63,475 nt of DNA from an uncultured Phascolarctobacterium sp. (GTDB lineage Bacteria > Bacillota > Negativicutes > Acidaminococcales > Acidaminococcaceae): the NCBI GenBank assembly GCA_900544795.1, contig UQWM01000013.1:1-63475 (forward strand), given 5' to 3'. Under the pieces are notes generated by a model, which did no database searches, was not told the origin of the DNA, and was given only the letters and a program-made list of their open reading frames with translations. Positions 17,439 through 25,939 of the stretch are shown here, piece after piece (positions within the stretch are counted from its first letter, which is position 1; every line of letters starts with the position of its first letter). The position numbers were made by a program, and so were the translations under genes.

Positions 17439-18317
17439 ATGAATAAAGCCAAGTGGCCCGCATTATGGTTTTTGCTGCCGGCATCGCTGCTGTTTGCAGT
17501 GTTCTTTTACTGGCCGCTGCTGCAAAACCTGTACCTAAGTTTTTTTAACTGGAATATGATCAGCCCGACGATGAAATATGTAGGGCTGGGCAATTACGCC
17601 GATATTCTGACCAGCAAAGAGCTGTATAAGATCATCGGCAATACCGTTGTTTTTGTAGTGATTATGCTGGTATTTAATTTTGTACTGCCCTATATTTATT
17701 CGTTCATCATGGGGCATTTGCTCCAGCGTGGCAAAACCTTTTACCGTTCAGTACTGTTTTTGCCGGCAACCTTATCGCTGGCAGTGGCAAGTATCCTGTT
17801 TTTGTGGCTCTATAATCCGCTGGCCGGGCCGCTAAGTATTGTTTTAAGCTGGTTCGGTATCGAGTCGCCCCGGTGGTTTAAAGAGAACCTGCTGGTCATT
17901 TTTTCCATTTGCACCATTATCGGCTGGAAGGTGTTTGGTTACAACCTGATCGTGATGCTGGCAGCCATGGTAGCTGTGCCCAGGGAAATGATCGAAGCAG
18001 CCAAGCTGGAGAATGCGTCTAACTGGACGATTTTTCGCCGGATCATCATCCCCATGACTTCGTCTACGGCGATCTATGTTTTTACTATTACCGTAGTGTT
18101 TGGCCTGCAATATGTGCTGGTGCCGGTCAATATGCTTACCCAGGGCGGTCCCGATCAGGGCAGCTCTAACTTGGTCTACATCGTTTACCAGTACGGTTTT
18201 ATTTTCTTCCAAACCGGTAAATCCGCTGCCTTCGCCATCATTACCATGTTCTGCTATATGGCGTTCCTGTATTTTAAAAATAAGTATCTGGAGAAAAAAG
18301 TTTATTATGAAAACTAA
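17439..18317 (+). CDS. ABC sugar-type permease subunit 1 (UgpA/MalF-like)
   Basis: The 292-residue membrane protein has about six transmembrane helices and the EAA loop with which permeases contact the ATPase (VPREMIEAAKLENASNWTIF, followed by RRIIIPM). It pairs with the next gene to form the channel. The true start is ATG 17439, with AAAGGAGAG before it; a frame extending upstream to 17379 runs through the terminator hairpin and is not credible. Its 3' end overlaps the next permease by 11 bases, which points to translational coupling. Confidence 0.9.
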   Translation: MNKAKWPALWFLLPASLLFAVFFYWPLLQNLYLSFFNWNMISPTMKYVGLGNYADILTSKELYKIIGNTVVFVVIMLVFNFVLPYIYSFIMGHLLQRGKTFYRSVLFLPATLSLAVASILFLWLYNPLAGPLSIVLSWFGIESPRWFKENLLVIFSICTIIGWKVFGYNLIVMLAAMVAVPREMIEAAKLENASNWTIFRRIIIPMTSSTAIYVFTITVVFGLQYVLVPVNMLTQGGPDQGSSNLVYIVYQYGFIFFQTGKSAAFAIITMFCYMAFLYFKNKYLEKKVYYEN

Positions 18318-19134
18318 AGCACATCAAGACCTGTGGTGGCATCTGCCGCTGCTTGTGGCAGTTTTTATCCAGTTGTGGCCCATAGTTTTTATGGTGTCTA
18401 CTTCGCTTAAGGATATGGATCAGATCTTCCAAGCGACGCTGAACCCGCTGCCGCTGCCGCCGACCCTGAATAACTATCTGACGGTGCTGGGCAACTTTCC
18501 GCTGCTTACTTACATCTACAATACCTTTTTCATTGCGGCCTTCGTGACTGTGTTCAAGGTGCTGACCAGCGTTTTAGCGGCCTTTGCTTTTATTTACTAT
18601 GATTTCAAGTATAAGGAAACCGTGTTCAACAGTATGTTGCTTACCTTCTTTATACCGATCACTGTTCTCATCATGCCTAACTATCTGCTGATGAGCAAGC
18701 TGGGATTGTTAAATACGCCCTGGGGCGTAATGCTGCCGCAGTTTGTAGACGGCATGGGCGTTTTTTTGATGCGCCAGACCATGCGCGGCATACCCAAGCC
18801 ACTATTAGAAGCGGCGATACTCGATAACGCCGGGCCTTTGCAGGTACTGGGGAAGGTAGTGCTGCCGCTCATCAAGCCGTCAGTCATCGCTGTCGGCATC
18901 CTGTTTTTCATCAACTCGTGGAACGAATATTTTTGGCCGCTTTTGGTGTTGCAGGATAAAGAAACTTATACCCTGCCTCTGGCGCTGCAAATGTTTATCA
19001 GCGCGGAAGGCGGCAGCGAGTGGGGCATAGCGATGGCGGTCGCTACTCTTACCAGCTTACCGCCGCTGGCTTTGTATCTTGTCTGCCAGAAATTTATACT
19101 CAATACCTTTATGCAATCGGGGGTCAAAGGATAA
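18307..19134 (+). CDS. ABC sugar-type permease subunit 2 (UgpE/MalG-like)
   Basis: The 275-residue inner-membrane protein has about six helices, the N-terminal WPIVFMVSTSLKDMDQIF stretch of MalG-type subunits, and an EAA loop reading GIPKPLLEAAILDNAGPLQV, followed by a conserved NSWNEYFWPLL segment. The start ATG 18307 overlaps the stop of the first permease by 11 bases. The open frame continues upstream to 18100, but that part lies inside the first permease gene and has no family match. The ATPase gene follows after 3 bases. Confidence 0.9.
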   Translation: MKTKAHQDLWWHLPLLVAVFIQLWPIVFMVSTSLKDMDQIFQATLNPLPLPPTLNNYLTVLGNFPLLTYIYNTFFIAAFVTVFKVLTSVLAAFAFIYYDFKYKETVFNSMLLTFFIPITVLIMPNYLLMSKLGLLNTPWGVMLPQFVDGMGVFLMRQTMRGIPKPLLEAAILDNAGPLQVLGKVVLPLIKPSVIAVGILFFINSWNEYFWPLLVLQDKETYTLPLALQMFISAEGGSEWGIAMAVATLTSLPPLALYLVCQKFILNTFMQSGVKG

Positions 19135-19137
19135 ATT

Positions 19138-20241
19138 ATGAACAGTATCGTATTTGAAAATGTCTGTAAAGCCTACGGCGAAGCAAAAATCGTCAAATCG
19201 CTGAACCTCAAGATCAGGGAAGGCGAGCGCCTCATCCTGCTTGGCCCTTCCGGCTGCGGCAAAACTACAACTCTGAGGATGATCGCCGGGCTGGAAGAGA
19301 TCACCAGCGGCGAGCTGAAAATGAACGGGCAGGTCGTTAATGACATTGCTCCCGGCGAGCGCAATATCGCCATGGTTTTTCAAAGTTACGCTTTGTTTCC
19401 GCATCTTTCCGTTTGGGACAATATCACCTTTGGCCTGCACATCCAAAAGCTGCCTGCCGCAGAGATCCAAAAGCGTGCTGAAGAGGCGCTGGCGATACTT
19501 AATCTGAAAGGCTATGAAGAGTACAAGCCCAAGCAGCTTTCGGGTGGGCAAAAGCAGCGCGTGGCCTTATGCCGGGCCCTGGTCAAGCAGTCGCCATACT
19601 TTCTGCTGGATGAGCCGCTGTCTAATCTTGATGCGCAGCTGCGCCAGCAGGCCCGTACCGAGCTGGTACGCATTCATGAGATTTATAAACCGACTATGAT
19701 CTATGTTACCCACGACCAGGTGGAAGCAATGACTGTGGCCGACAGGATCGTAGTTTTGAAGGACGGCGAATTACAGCAGATAGCTGCGCCCGACATTATT
19801 TACCATCATCCGGCCAACACCTTCGTTGCCGGGTTTATTGGTGCTCCGTGTATGAATATCGTCAAAGCCCGTTTTGACATCGACTGCATTTGTGTCGGTA
19901 AAGCAGTGCTGCCGGTGCCGGAGCTGTGGCGTCAGGTCATTGGGAAGCGCAAAGAGCTACTGCTGGGTATCCGCCCCGAGCATTGCCGTTTAAGCGCTGA
20001 CGCTGCCGTACAGGGCAGGATCAGCTATGTGGAAAACACCGGCAATCAGCGCACTGTCGAAATTGAGCTGGAAAGCGGCGAAACTATCTGCGTTACCGTC
20101 AACGACCGCAATTTAAACGTCGAAGCAGCGGGCGGCATCGTTTTTAGTTGGGACGACGTCAGCCTATTTGATGTGGCCAGCGGCAAAAATATCGGTTATG
20201 TAGAAAACGGGGAGGTTGTTACTGATGCAATGGGCTGTTAG
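19138..20241 (+). CDS. ABC importer ATPase, MalK/UgpC type
   Basis: The 367-residue protein holds all the ABC signatures: Walker A GPSGCGKTT near residue 37, Q-loop VFQSYALFPH, signature LSGGQKQR near residue 135, Walker B FLLDEPLSNLD and switch His in VTHDQ. The C-terminal 130 residues form the regulatory TOBE domain of the MalK/UgpC group (LLGIRPEHCRL). Many importers share such an ATPase, so it need not be devoted to this system. It is encoded 3 bases behind the second permease with AAAGGA before the ATG, and its end overlaps the TIM-barrel gene by 17 bases. Confidence 0.93.
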   Translation: MNSIVFENVCKAYGEAKIVKSLNLKIREGERLILLGPSGCGKTTTLRMIAGLEEITSGELKMNGQVVNDIAPGERNIAMVFQSYALFPHLSVWDNITFGLHIQKLPAAEIQKRAEEALAILNLKGYEEYKPKQLSGGQKQRVALCRALVKQSPYFLLDEPLSNLDAQLRQQARTELVRIHEIYKPTMIYVTHDQVEAMTVADRIVVLKDGELQQIAAPDIIYHHPANTFVAGFIGAPCMNIVKARFDIDCICVGKAVLPVPELWRQVIGKRKELLLGIRPEHCRLSADAAVQGRISYVENTGNQRTVEIELESGETICVTVNDRNLNVEAAGGIVFSWDDVSLFDVASGKNIGYVENGEVVTDAMGC

Positions 20242-20998
20242 CGATCTGGCTTTTGCCGGTTTTAACAAAAAATATCTCAGCGGGTTGCCGCTCTCCTATA
20301 ACATCGAGTTCTTTTACGAATTTGGTACTGACCATTATTGGGACGCCGTACTGCTGCCGCTGGCGCAGAACAATAGGGAAAAACGCACTTTTTCCATGCA
20401 CGGCCCCTGCGTAGCGGTGAATTTGGCCGATAGTAACGATAGCTATTATCTACAAGCCTACGAAAAAACCTTTGCTTATGCGCAAAAAATCAAAGCCGAA
20501 TTTGTGGTAGTGCATACTAACGAAGCTTATCACGGCGATGTTGCGGCAGTAAAAACACTGGTGCATAAACGTCTGGGGCAGATCATTAGCCTGGCGCAAA
20601 GCTACGGCGTGCAGGTGGTTATCGAAAACGTGGGCCTGCGCACCTGCGGCTCGCTGCTGTTCGATTTTGAGGAATACATCAGCCTGTTCGACCGTTATCC
20701 TCAGGCTATGGCACTGCTGGACACAGGCCATGCCCACGTTAACCAGTGGAATATTCCAGAAGTGGTGCGACGTTTGAATAAAAAACTGCTGGCTGTCCAT
20801 GTGCACGATAACGATGGCAGCGGCGATAGCCACCAGCCAGTTGGCCTGGGGACGATAAAATGGGACCCGTACTTTACGGCGATCAGGGACTGGGCGCCCA
20901 ACGCTTTACAGGTTTTGGAATATGCCCATATCGAACCGGGTGTACTGACCGAACACCTGCAAAAGCTGGAAAGCCGTTATGGGGCTATGCGGTATTAA
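20225..20998 (+). CDS. sugar phosphate isomerase/epimerase-type TIM-barrel protein
   Basis: The 257-residue protein matches the xylose isomerase/AP endonuclease-2 TIM-barrel superfamily. The metal-site residues can be followed along the barrel strands: SMHGPC, VVVHTNEAYHGD, VVIENVGL, ALLDTGHAH, VHVHDNDG and LEYAH. Members isomerise or epimerise sugars, or act as endonuclease IV; the gene's place in a sugar importer operon favours sugar metabolism. The ATG at 20225 has GGGGAGG 9 bases upstream, inside the ATPase gene, so translation is probably coupled. The exact reaction is unknown. A strong terminator follows. Confidence 0.78.
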   Translation: MQWAVSDLAFAGFNKKYLSGLPLSYNIEFFYEFGTDHYWDAVLLPLAQNNREKRTFSMHGPCVAVNLADSNDSYYLQAYEKTFAYAQKIKAEFVVVHTNEAYHGDVAAVKTLVHKRLGQIISLAQSYGVQVVIENVGLRTCGSLLFDFEEYISLFDRYPQAMALLDTGHAHVNQWNIPEVVRRLNKKLLAVHVHDNDGSGDSHQPVGLGTIKWDPYFTAIRDWAPNALQVLEYAHIEPGVLTEHLQKLESRYGAMRY

Positions 20999-21063
20999 GC
21001 CTTTGCGACGGCGTTTTTAAAAAAGTGGCGCTATTGCTGCCCTAAAAATGTTTAGCAATATAT

Positions 21064-21112
21064 AAAAATAGACACTATAAAAACTTGCGTTTTTAATAGT
21101 GTCTATTTTTTT
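21064..21112. terminator. long bidirectional terminator
   Basis: A stem of about 20 pairs (21064-21084 with 21089-21111) contains AATAGACACTAT and ATAGTGTCTATT and ends in T-runs on both strands. It ends the ABC operon on the plus strand and the EamA gene on the minus strand. Confidence 0.85.
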
Positions 21113-21156
21113 GTACTAACTCTGTCTGCTAACAGCCTTGCATTTATGTTTTAAAA

Positions 21157-22032
21157 TCAGTGCTTTTGCTGCACAGCTTTGCTTTGTCCGGCACATTCGC
21201 CGAAAACGGCGCCGCTAATAATAAGCATGGCTCCAAGGATTTGCAGTGGTTGGAGGGATTCATGTAAAAGGAGCACGGAGAAAAATACGGCTGCCAGCGG
21301 TTCCAAATAGCCGCAGATAGCGACGGTCTGCACCGGCAGAACAGTGATGGATGAGAAATATAAATAACAGCCCACGCCGGTGTTAAGCAGTCCCAGTAGC
21401 AAGACAGGCAGCCAGTTGACGGCAGTTAGCTGCAAAGTAAAACCCTGCTTAAAACCGATAAATGTGGCTACTACTAAAAAACCACCAAACAGCTGCACCA
21501 ATGAATTTTCTGCACCGGAGATGTTTTTGGCCTTTTTATTAAAAATAACCATAATAGCATACATAATGGCGGACATACCTCCGCAGAAGAGTCCCCAAAC
21601 AGTTTTGCCATCGTCAAGGGCCTGCCAGTTGACGAAAAAGGCTCCCAGTAAAACTGCCGCAAAGCCTGCTGCTTTAGTCCAGGTCAGCCGTTCGTTAAAA
21701 AGCAGCGGTGCAAGTATCATCACGATGACCGGGCCGCAGTAATAGGCCAAAGAGGCAATACTTACACCGACCTGCTGATAGGCTTCGTAAAGCAGCATCC
21801 AGCTGGCCCCCATAGCCACAGCGGAAATACACAGAAACAGGCCGCTGCGTTTGTTTTGATAAAAGGTTAGCTGTTGGCCGCTGAATTTAAAAACAGCCAG
21901 CAGGAACAAGCTGCCGATCAGAGTCCGTAGCAGTACGATCTCATAGCTGGGCAGATCAATATGACTTGCAACGACGCCATTAGAACCGAACAATAAAAGA
22001 GCGGCAAAATATTTATAATAGGCTGTTTTCAT
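21157..22032 (-). CDS. EamA/DMT-family inner-membrane transporter
   Basis: The 291-residue protein has about ten membrane helices arranged as two EamA repeats, each ending in the typical GAFFVNW or SGAVFGE pattern, with the conserved ASLAYYCGPVIVMILAPLLF stretch in the first half. The family exports metabolites, often amino acids or nucleotide-sugar-like compounds; the substrate is not evident. AAGGAAGG lies before the ATG at 22032. The gene converges on the ABC operon and shares its terminator. The radical SAM gene lies 63 bases upstream, so co-transcription is possible. Confidence 0.88.
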   Translation of the reverse strand: MKTAYYKYFAALLLFGSNGVVASHIDLPSYEIVLLRTLIGSLFLLAVFKFSGQQLTFYQNKRSGLFLCISAVAMGASWMLLYEAYQQVGVSIASLAYYCGPVIVMILAPLLFNERLTWTKAAGFAAVLLGAFFVNWQALDDGKTVWGLFCGGMSAIMYAIMVIFNKKAKNISGAENSLVQLFGGFLVVATFIGFKQGFTLQLTAVNWLPVLLLGLLNTGVGCYLYFSSITVLPVQTVAICGYLEPLAAVFFSVLLLHESLQPLQILGAMLIISGAVFGECAGQSKAVQQKH

Positions 22033-22095
22033 AGCAGAACGAACCTTCCTTAAAGTTTTTATTTAGAGAGAAACAAGCAACCAACAGCGCTGGCA

Positions 22096-22965
22096 TTAAA
22101 ACAAGCTCAACTGTGGGTCAGGCTGCTTACTGATAAATTCGCTTAAATAGGCAAACAGCTGCCGGTTGTCGTGCACGATACCATGCTGCCGGCATTTTTG
22201 CTTAAACAGCTGCATCAGGTTGTGTTGCTCGGGACTGCTGAGAATATATTGGCGGCCATAGGTACGGATATATTTTTCTTTCAGGCCGGGAAACGATTTA
22301 TCCAGCTGGCGGTAAAAATATTCCCGGTTACCGTCGCGCAGGGTCACCCCCATACCAAAGCAAATAATGCCGTAGACTTTGGCCTCGATGCAGTAATCCA
22401 AAAGGCCGCTGATGTTGGCTTGCGTATCGTTGATAAAGGGCAGGATGGGGCAGAGCCAGACCACTGTGGGTATACCTGCGTCACGCAGCTGCTTTAAAAC
22501 CTCAAAGCGGGCTTTGGTGGTGCTCACGTTGGGCTCCAGCTTGCGGCATAGTTCTTCGTCGTAAGTAGTCAACGTCATTTGTACTACACATTTTGTTTTA
22601 GCATTTATTTTTTGCAGCAGATCCAAATCGCGCAGTACTCGGTCTGATTTTGTCAGGACGGTAAAACCGAAGCCTTGTTCTTCTATCAGTTCCAGGGACT
22701 GCCGCAGATAGCCTGTTTCCAGTTCTAAGGGGATATAGGGGTCCGTCATGGCACCAGTGCCGATCATACATTTTTTGCGTTTGCGCTTGAGGGCAGCTGC
22801 CAGTAAATCCACGGCGTTTTGCTTGACGGCGATGTCTTCAAATTCATGCTCCATCTGGTAGCAGCTACTGCGTGAATCGCAGTAGATACAACCGTGGGAG
22901 CAGCCGCGATAGATATTCATACCATTTTTAGCCGACAGGATGCCTTTGGCTTCTACATAATGCAT
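22096..22965 (-). CDS. SPL-family radical SAM protein
   Basis: The 289-residue protein has a CX3CX2C radical SAM motif, CSHGCIYC, near residue 20, followed by CDSRSSCY. The sequence then shows the GTGAMTDPYIPLE, TVLTKSDRVLRD and VVQMTLTTYDEELCRKLEP patterns typical of the spore photoproduct lyase-like family found in non-sporulating bacteria as well. True DNA-repair activity is not implied; most members are uncharacterised. I start at the ATG at 22965 (MHYVEAKG), which has AAAGG at proper distance, rather than 31 codons upstream, where the added residues do not look like this family. Confidence 0.8.
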   Translation of the reverse strand: MHYVEAKGILSAKNGMNIYRGCSHGCIYCDSRSSCYQMEHEFEDIAVKQNAVDLLAAALKRKRKKCMIGTGAMTDPYIPLELETGYLRQSLELIEEQGFGFTVLTKSDRVLRDLDLLQKINAKTKCVVQMTLTTYDEELCRKLEPNVSTTKARFEVLKQLRDAGIPTVVWLCPILPFINDTQANISGLLDYCIEAKVYGIICFGMGVTLRDGNREYFYRQLDKSFPGLKEKYIRTYGRQYILSSPEQHNLMQLFKQKCRQHGIVHDNRQLFAYLSEFISKQPDPQLSLF

Positions 22966-23154
22966 AGCTGTTACCTTTCTGATGGCGAAGCAGGCTGTGT
23001 TGCCTAATATCAAAATACGGATGTTGATAAAGTTAATTATAGCACGCTTTATTTGCAAGCGGTGTTTTTATAACGCAGACAGGGCCATATTTTTATGGCG
23101 GTCAGCAGTTTCTAACTAAAGTTTTGTTAAAGTTTTGTAAAAACAGTATAAAAT

Positions 23155-23184
23155 TTGCCTGATATACAAGTTTTTTGATATAAT
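23155..23184 (+). promoter_or_regulatory. promoter of the nfeD-floA operon
   Basis: TTGCCT (23155-23160), 18 bases, then TATAAT (23179-23184) with a TG extension at 23176-23177. It sits 28 bases before the ATG of the NfeD gene. This is one of the better promoters in the window. Confidence 0.65.
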
Positions 23185-23212
23185 ATAACGATACGAAGGG
23201 AGGTAAAAACCT

Positions 23213-23692
23213 ATGCCAATGGAGTATATGTTACTGGGCGTCGGGATAGTGCTTTTAGGGATAGAAGCAGTTGTGCCGGGGTTTGGATTTTTTGGCGTCA
23301 CAGGGCTGATCTCGCTGCTGGCAGGCTCGTATTATCTGCTGGGTGGCGGTGCCGAAGCTTTGTATATTTTGCTTGGCGTGGTAGTGGCACTGGGCGCTGT
23401 TGGCGCACTGCTGTTTGTTTATCTGCCAGCCGAAAGCAAGTGGAACCCCTTTGTTCTGTGGGAGAAACAAGAGAACCGTCACGGTTACACGGGTGCGGAA
23501 GACCATACGCGCTACCTGGGTAAACGAGGCGAGGTCGTGGCACCGCTGCGCCCTGCTGGCACCATCATTATCGATGGTGAACGCGTCGACGTGGTGAGCT
23601 TTGGCGATTATATCATGCCTGGTGCGCTGGTAGAGATCGTTAAGGTGGAGGGCAATAAACTATTCGTTCAGGAAGTAAAATCTAACCAGTAA
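23213..23692 (+). CDS. NfeD-family membrane protein
   Basis: This 159-residue protein has three to four membrane segments in its first 75 residues (MEYMLLGVGIVLLGIEAVVP onward) and a soluble C-terminal OB-fold domain (LGKRGEVVAPLRPAGTIIID, then GERVDVVS). This is the short NfeD type without the protease domain. NfeD proteins are almost always encoded next to flotillin-like proteins, and here floA follows after 13 bases. The partner pair is thought to organise membrane microdomains. The ATG has AAGGGAGGT upstream. Confidence 0.88.
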   Translation: MPMEYMLLGVGIVLLGIEAVVPGFGFFGVTGLISLLAGSYYLLGGGAEALYILLGVVVALGAVGALLFVYLPAESKWNPFVLWEKQENRHGYTGAEDHTRYLGKRGEVVAPLRPAGTIIIDGERVDVVSFGDYIMPGALVEIVKVEGNKLFVQEVKSNQ

Positions 23693-23705
23693 AGGAAGTG
23701 TTGTA

Positions 23706-24707
23706 ATGTTTGATTTTTTGTTTAACGGTGGGTTCATGTTCATTCTGATCATCGCCGGTATCGCCGTATTTTTGAATTTTGTACCTTTAGCGCTGTGGAT
23801 CTCGGCTATCGCCGCCGGTGTTAATGTGGGTATTTTCAATTTAGTCGGTATGCGGTTCCGCCGCGTGCCTGCTTCGCAGATCGTGCTGCCGCTTATCAAA
23901 GCCAATAAAGCCGGTCTGGACGTTAATGTTAACCAGCTTGAGGCCCATTATCTGGCTGGCGGTAACGTTGACCGCGTCATTGACGCTTTGATCGCCGCTC
24001 ATAGAGCGCAGATCCCCCTGACTTTTGAACGTTCCTGCGCTATCGACCTGGCAGGCCGTAATGTGCTGGAAGCAGTGCAGATGAGCGTTAACCCGGAAGT
24101 TATTGAAACCCCGGTCGTTTCGGCAGTGGCTAAAGATGGTATCGAGCTGAAAGTAAAAGCCCGTGTTACCGTACGCGCCAACATCGATCGCCTGGTAGGC
24201 GGCGCCGGTGAAGCTACCATCATCGCCCGTGTTGGCGAAGGTATCGTTACCAATGTTGGTTCGGCTACCAAGCACAGCGACGTGCTGGAAAACCCTGATT
24301 TCATTTCGCGTACCGTGCTGGCTAAAGGCCTTGACGCCGGTACTGCCTTCGAGATCCTGTCAATCGATATCGCCGACGTTGACGTAGGCCGTAACATTGG
24401 CGCAGCCTTGATGACCGATCAGGCTGAAGCCGATAAACGCATCGCCCAGGCCCGTGCCGAAGAACGCCGTGCTATGGCAGTTGCCCAGGAACAGGAAATG
24501 AAAGCGTACACCCAGGAAATGCAGGCGAAGGTTGTCGAAGCAGAAGCAAAAGTGCCGACAGCTTTAGCAGACGCGCTGGAAAATGGCCGTTTAGGCGTGA
24601 TGGATTACTACCGCATGAACAATATCAATGCCGATACAGATATGCGCAAAATGATCGCCGACGCTGGCCCGGAAAATGACGCTGATAAAGGAAACATACA
24701 GAAATAA
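23706..24707 (+). CDS. floA: flotillin-like protein FloA
   Basis: The 333-residue protein matches FloA (UPF0365): a membrane hairpin near the start (FILIIAGIAVFLNFVPLALW), the NLVGMRFRRVP motif, an SPFH-like core with ANIDRLVGGAGEATIIARVGEG, and an Ala/Glu-rich coiled region (IAQARAEERRAMAVAQEQEM) before a short tail. Length is typical. FloA scaffolds functional membrane microdomains under the inner membrane and supports signalling and secretion complexes. It is encoded 13 bases behind nfeD with GGAAG before the ATG. Confidence 0.95.
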   Translation: MFDFLFNGGFMFILIIAGIAVFLNFVPLALWISAIAAGVNVGIFNLVGMRFRRVPASQIVLPLIKANKAGLDVNVNQLEAHYLAGGNVDRVIDALIAAHRAQIPLTFERSCAIDLAGRNVLEAVQMSVNPEVIETPVVSAVAKDGIELKVKARVTVRANIDRLVGGAGEATIIARVGEGIVTNVGSATKHSDVLENPDFISRTVLAKGLDAGTAFEILSIDIADVDVGRNIGAALMTDQAEADKRIAQARAEERRAMAVAQEQEMKAYTQEMQAKVVEAEAKVPTALADALENGRLGVMDYYRMNNINADTDMRKMIADAGPENDADKGNIQK

Positions 24708-24734
24708 GCTGTTACAGTGAGATGAGGCGAAGCT

Positions 24735-25187
24735 ATGGACAATTTAATGTTATTTTATCCGCTCATCGTACTGCTGTTTTTTATCTTTTTTGATGTTCGC
24801 AACCGTAAAAAACGGCCTGCACCGCCGCCGAAGCAACAACCGTCCGATTGGCCGGCTGAAAGCCAGGAAAGCTGGCAGGAGCGCGATTACAAAGAAGACG
24901 CTGACGAAAATACAGTGCCGTGGTATGTAGAATTTCCTGAAGACCGGGCCGCCAAAAAGCCGCCTGCGCGCAAAAAGAAAGTCTATAAGGAAAAGCAGCC
25001 GGTAATGGCTGCCGCTGCCGAAATGCCCAGCGAACCCTTGTATAAACGCTTTGAAGGCGCTAAAACGCCGGTGTTCAAAGGCTTCCGCAGCCGCCGCACG
25101 GTGGCGGACGAGGTGCGCCGCGGTTTTGTGATGGCGCAGATACTTGATAAACCACGGTCGTTAAAACCGTACGATGACAGTTTGTGA
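24735..25187 (+). CDS. membrane-anchored protein of unknown function
   Basis: I do not recognise this 150-residue protein. Residues 4-20 form one hydrophobic helix (MLFYPLIVLLFFIFFDV), followed by RNRKKR, which should keep the tail in the cytoplasm. The tail is rich in Pro, Glu, Arg and Lys and probably disordered (PPPKQQPSDWPAESQ, RKKKVYKEK), and it ends with a more ordered basic patch, FRSRRTVADEVRRGFVMAQI. It starts 27 bases behind floA and is probably in the same operon, so an adaptor role at FloA microdomains is conceivable but unproven. Confidence 0.65.
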   Translation: MDNLMLFYPLIVLLFFIFFDVRNRKKRPAPPPKQQPSDWPAESQESWQERDYKEDADENTVPWYVEFPEDRAAKKPPARKKKVYKEKQPVMAAAAEMPSEPLYKRFEGAKTPVFKGFRSRRTVADEVRRGFVMAQILDKPRSLKPYDDSL

Positions 25188-25231
25188 TTTTGTAAGACGA
25201 TTCTAAATAACGAAAGAAGCGTTGTCATTTG

Positions 25232-25912
25232 ATGAATAAAAAGATCGCTGCCCTGATGCTGGCGGGCGCGCTGTGTTTTAGCGCGGCGCCCCTGCAGGCA
25301 CAGGAAAGCTCTTCTATCGATGCAGTAACTGCCGGTGTGGCGGATACGGGCAAACCCGAGCAAGCTGAGGAAAAAGAGATCACTGCTTCGACAGTGCCTT
25401 ACTCGGTAGCGGTGCTGCCCTATATCGACCAGTCCGGTATGGATGAAAAAGGGCGTAAAGTAGCGGCTAACGCTATCAAAGACGCGCTGAAAGAGAAATA
25501 CCCGGCCGCTAAAAAAGGCGGCGTTAACACCGTTGCCAGCGCTAAGGATGTGGCTAAAGCCATGCGTTACCACCCCTTTGAGAACGCAGACGCTCCCGTC
25601 TTGGCCGAACTTGTTGCCATAGGCAAAGAGCTGGGCGTCGACCGTGTGATCTACATGGAAATGGAACCGCCCCGCAACAAAGAGACCGGCTTTATGGTTA
25701 TCGTCGGCAGTCAGACTTATAGTTCAGTCATTACCATGAAGCTGAAATGCGTGGACGTGCAGACCGGGCAGTACCTGTTTAACAGGATCGTAGAGGAAGT
25801 TGGTTCTTCGTCGGCCGTATCTTTCTGGAAGATAGGCGGCGCGAGCCAGAGCCGCGCGGTGAAAAAAGGTGTTGCTGCCTGCATGACTGAGTTTTTAACT
25901 GCTTTTGATTGA
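25232..25912 (+). CDS. secreted protein of unknown function, CsgG/LpoB-like fold suspected
   Basis: The 226-residue product begins with a Sec signal peptide (KKIAALMLAGALCFSAAPLQA) with likely cleavage at AQA or just after LQA, so it should be periplasmic or exported. The mature start is acidic. The body opens with SVAVLPYIDQSGMDEKGRKV, then ELGVDRVIYMEME, and ends with VGVAACMTEFL-type helix residues. Opening with 'VAVLPF..' and a regular alpha/beta pattern recalls lipoproteins of the CsgG/LpoB/DUF799 type, but no lipobox is present. ATG 25232 is chosen; an in-frame TTG directly before it is less likely. It lies 44 bases behind the previous gene. Confidence 0.6.
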   Translation: MNKKIAALMLAGALCFSAAPLQAQESSSIDAVTAGVADTGKPEQAEEKEITASTVPYSVAVLPYIDQSGMDEKGRKVAANAIKDALKEKYPAAKKGGVNTVASAKDVAKAMRYHPFENADAPVLAELVAIGKELGVDRVIYMEMEPPRNKETGFMVIVGSQTYSSVITMKLKCVDVQTGQYLFNRIVEEVGSSSAVSFWKIGGASQSRAVKKGVAACMTEFLTAFD

Positions 25913-25939
25913 TAATCTATAGAGAACAAGGTGATACTA

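Noticed and set aside
18100..18306. N-terminal extension of the second permease
   Set aside because: The extension lies within the first permease gene; the family start is at ATG 18307.
22966..23058. 31-residue extension of the SPL-type radical SAM protein
   Set aside because: The internal ATG has a good ribosome-binding site and the extension is not family-like.
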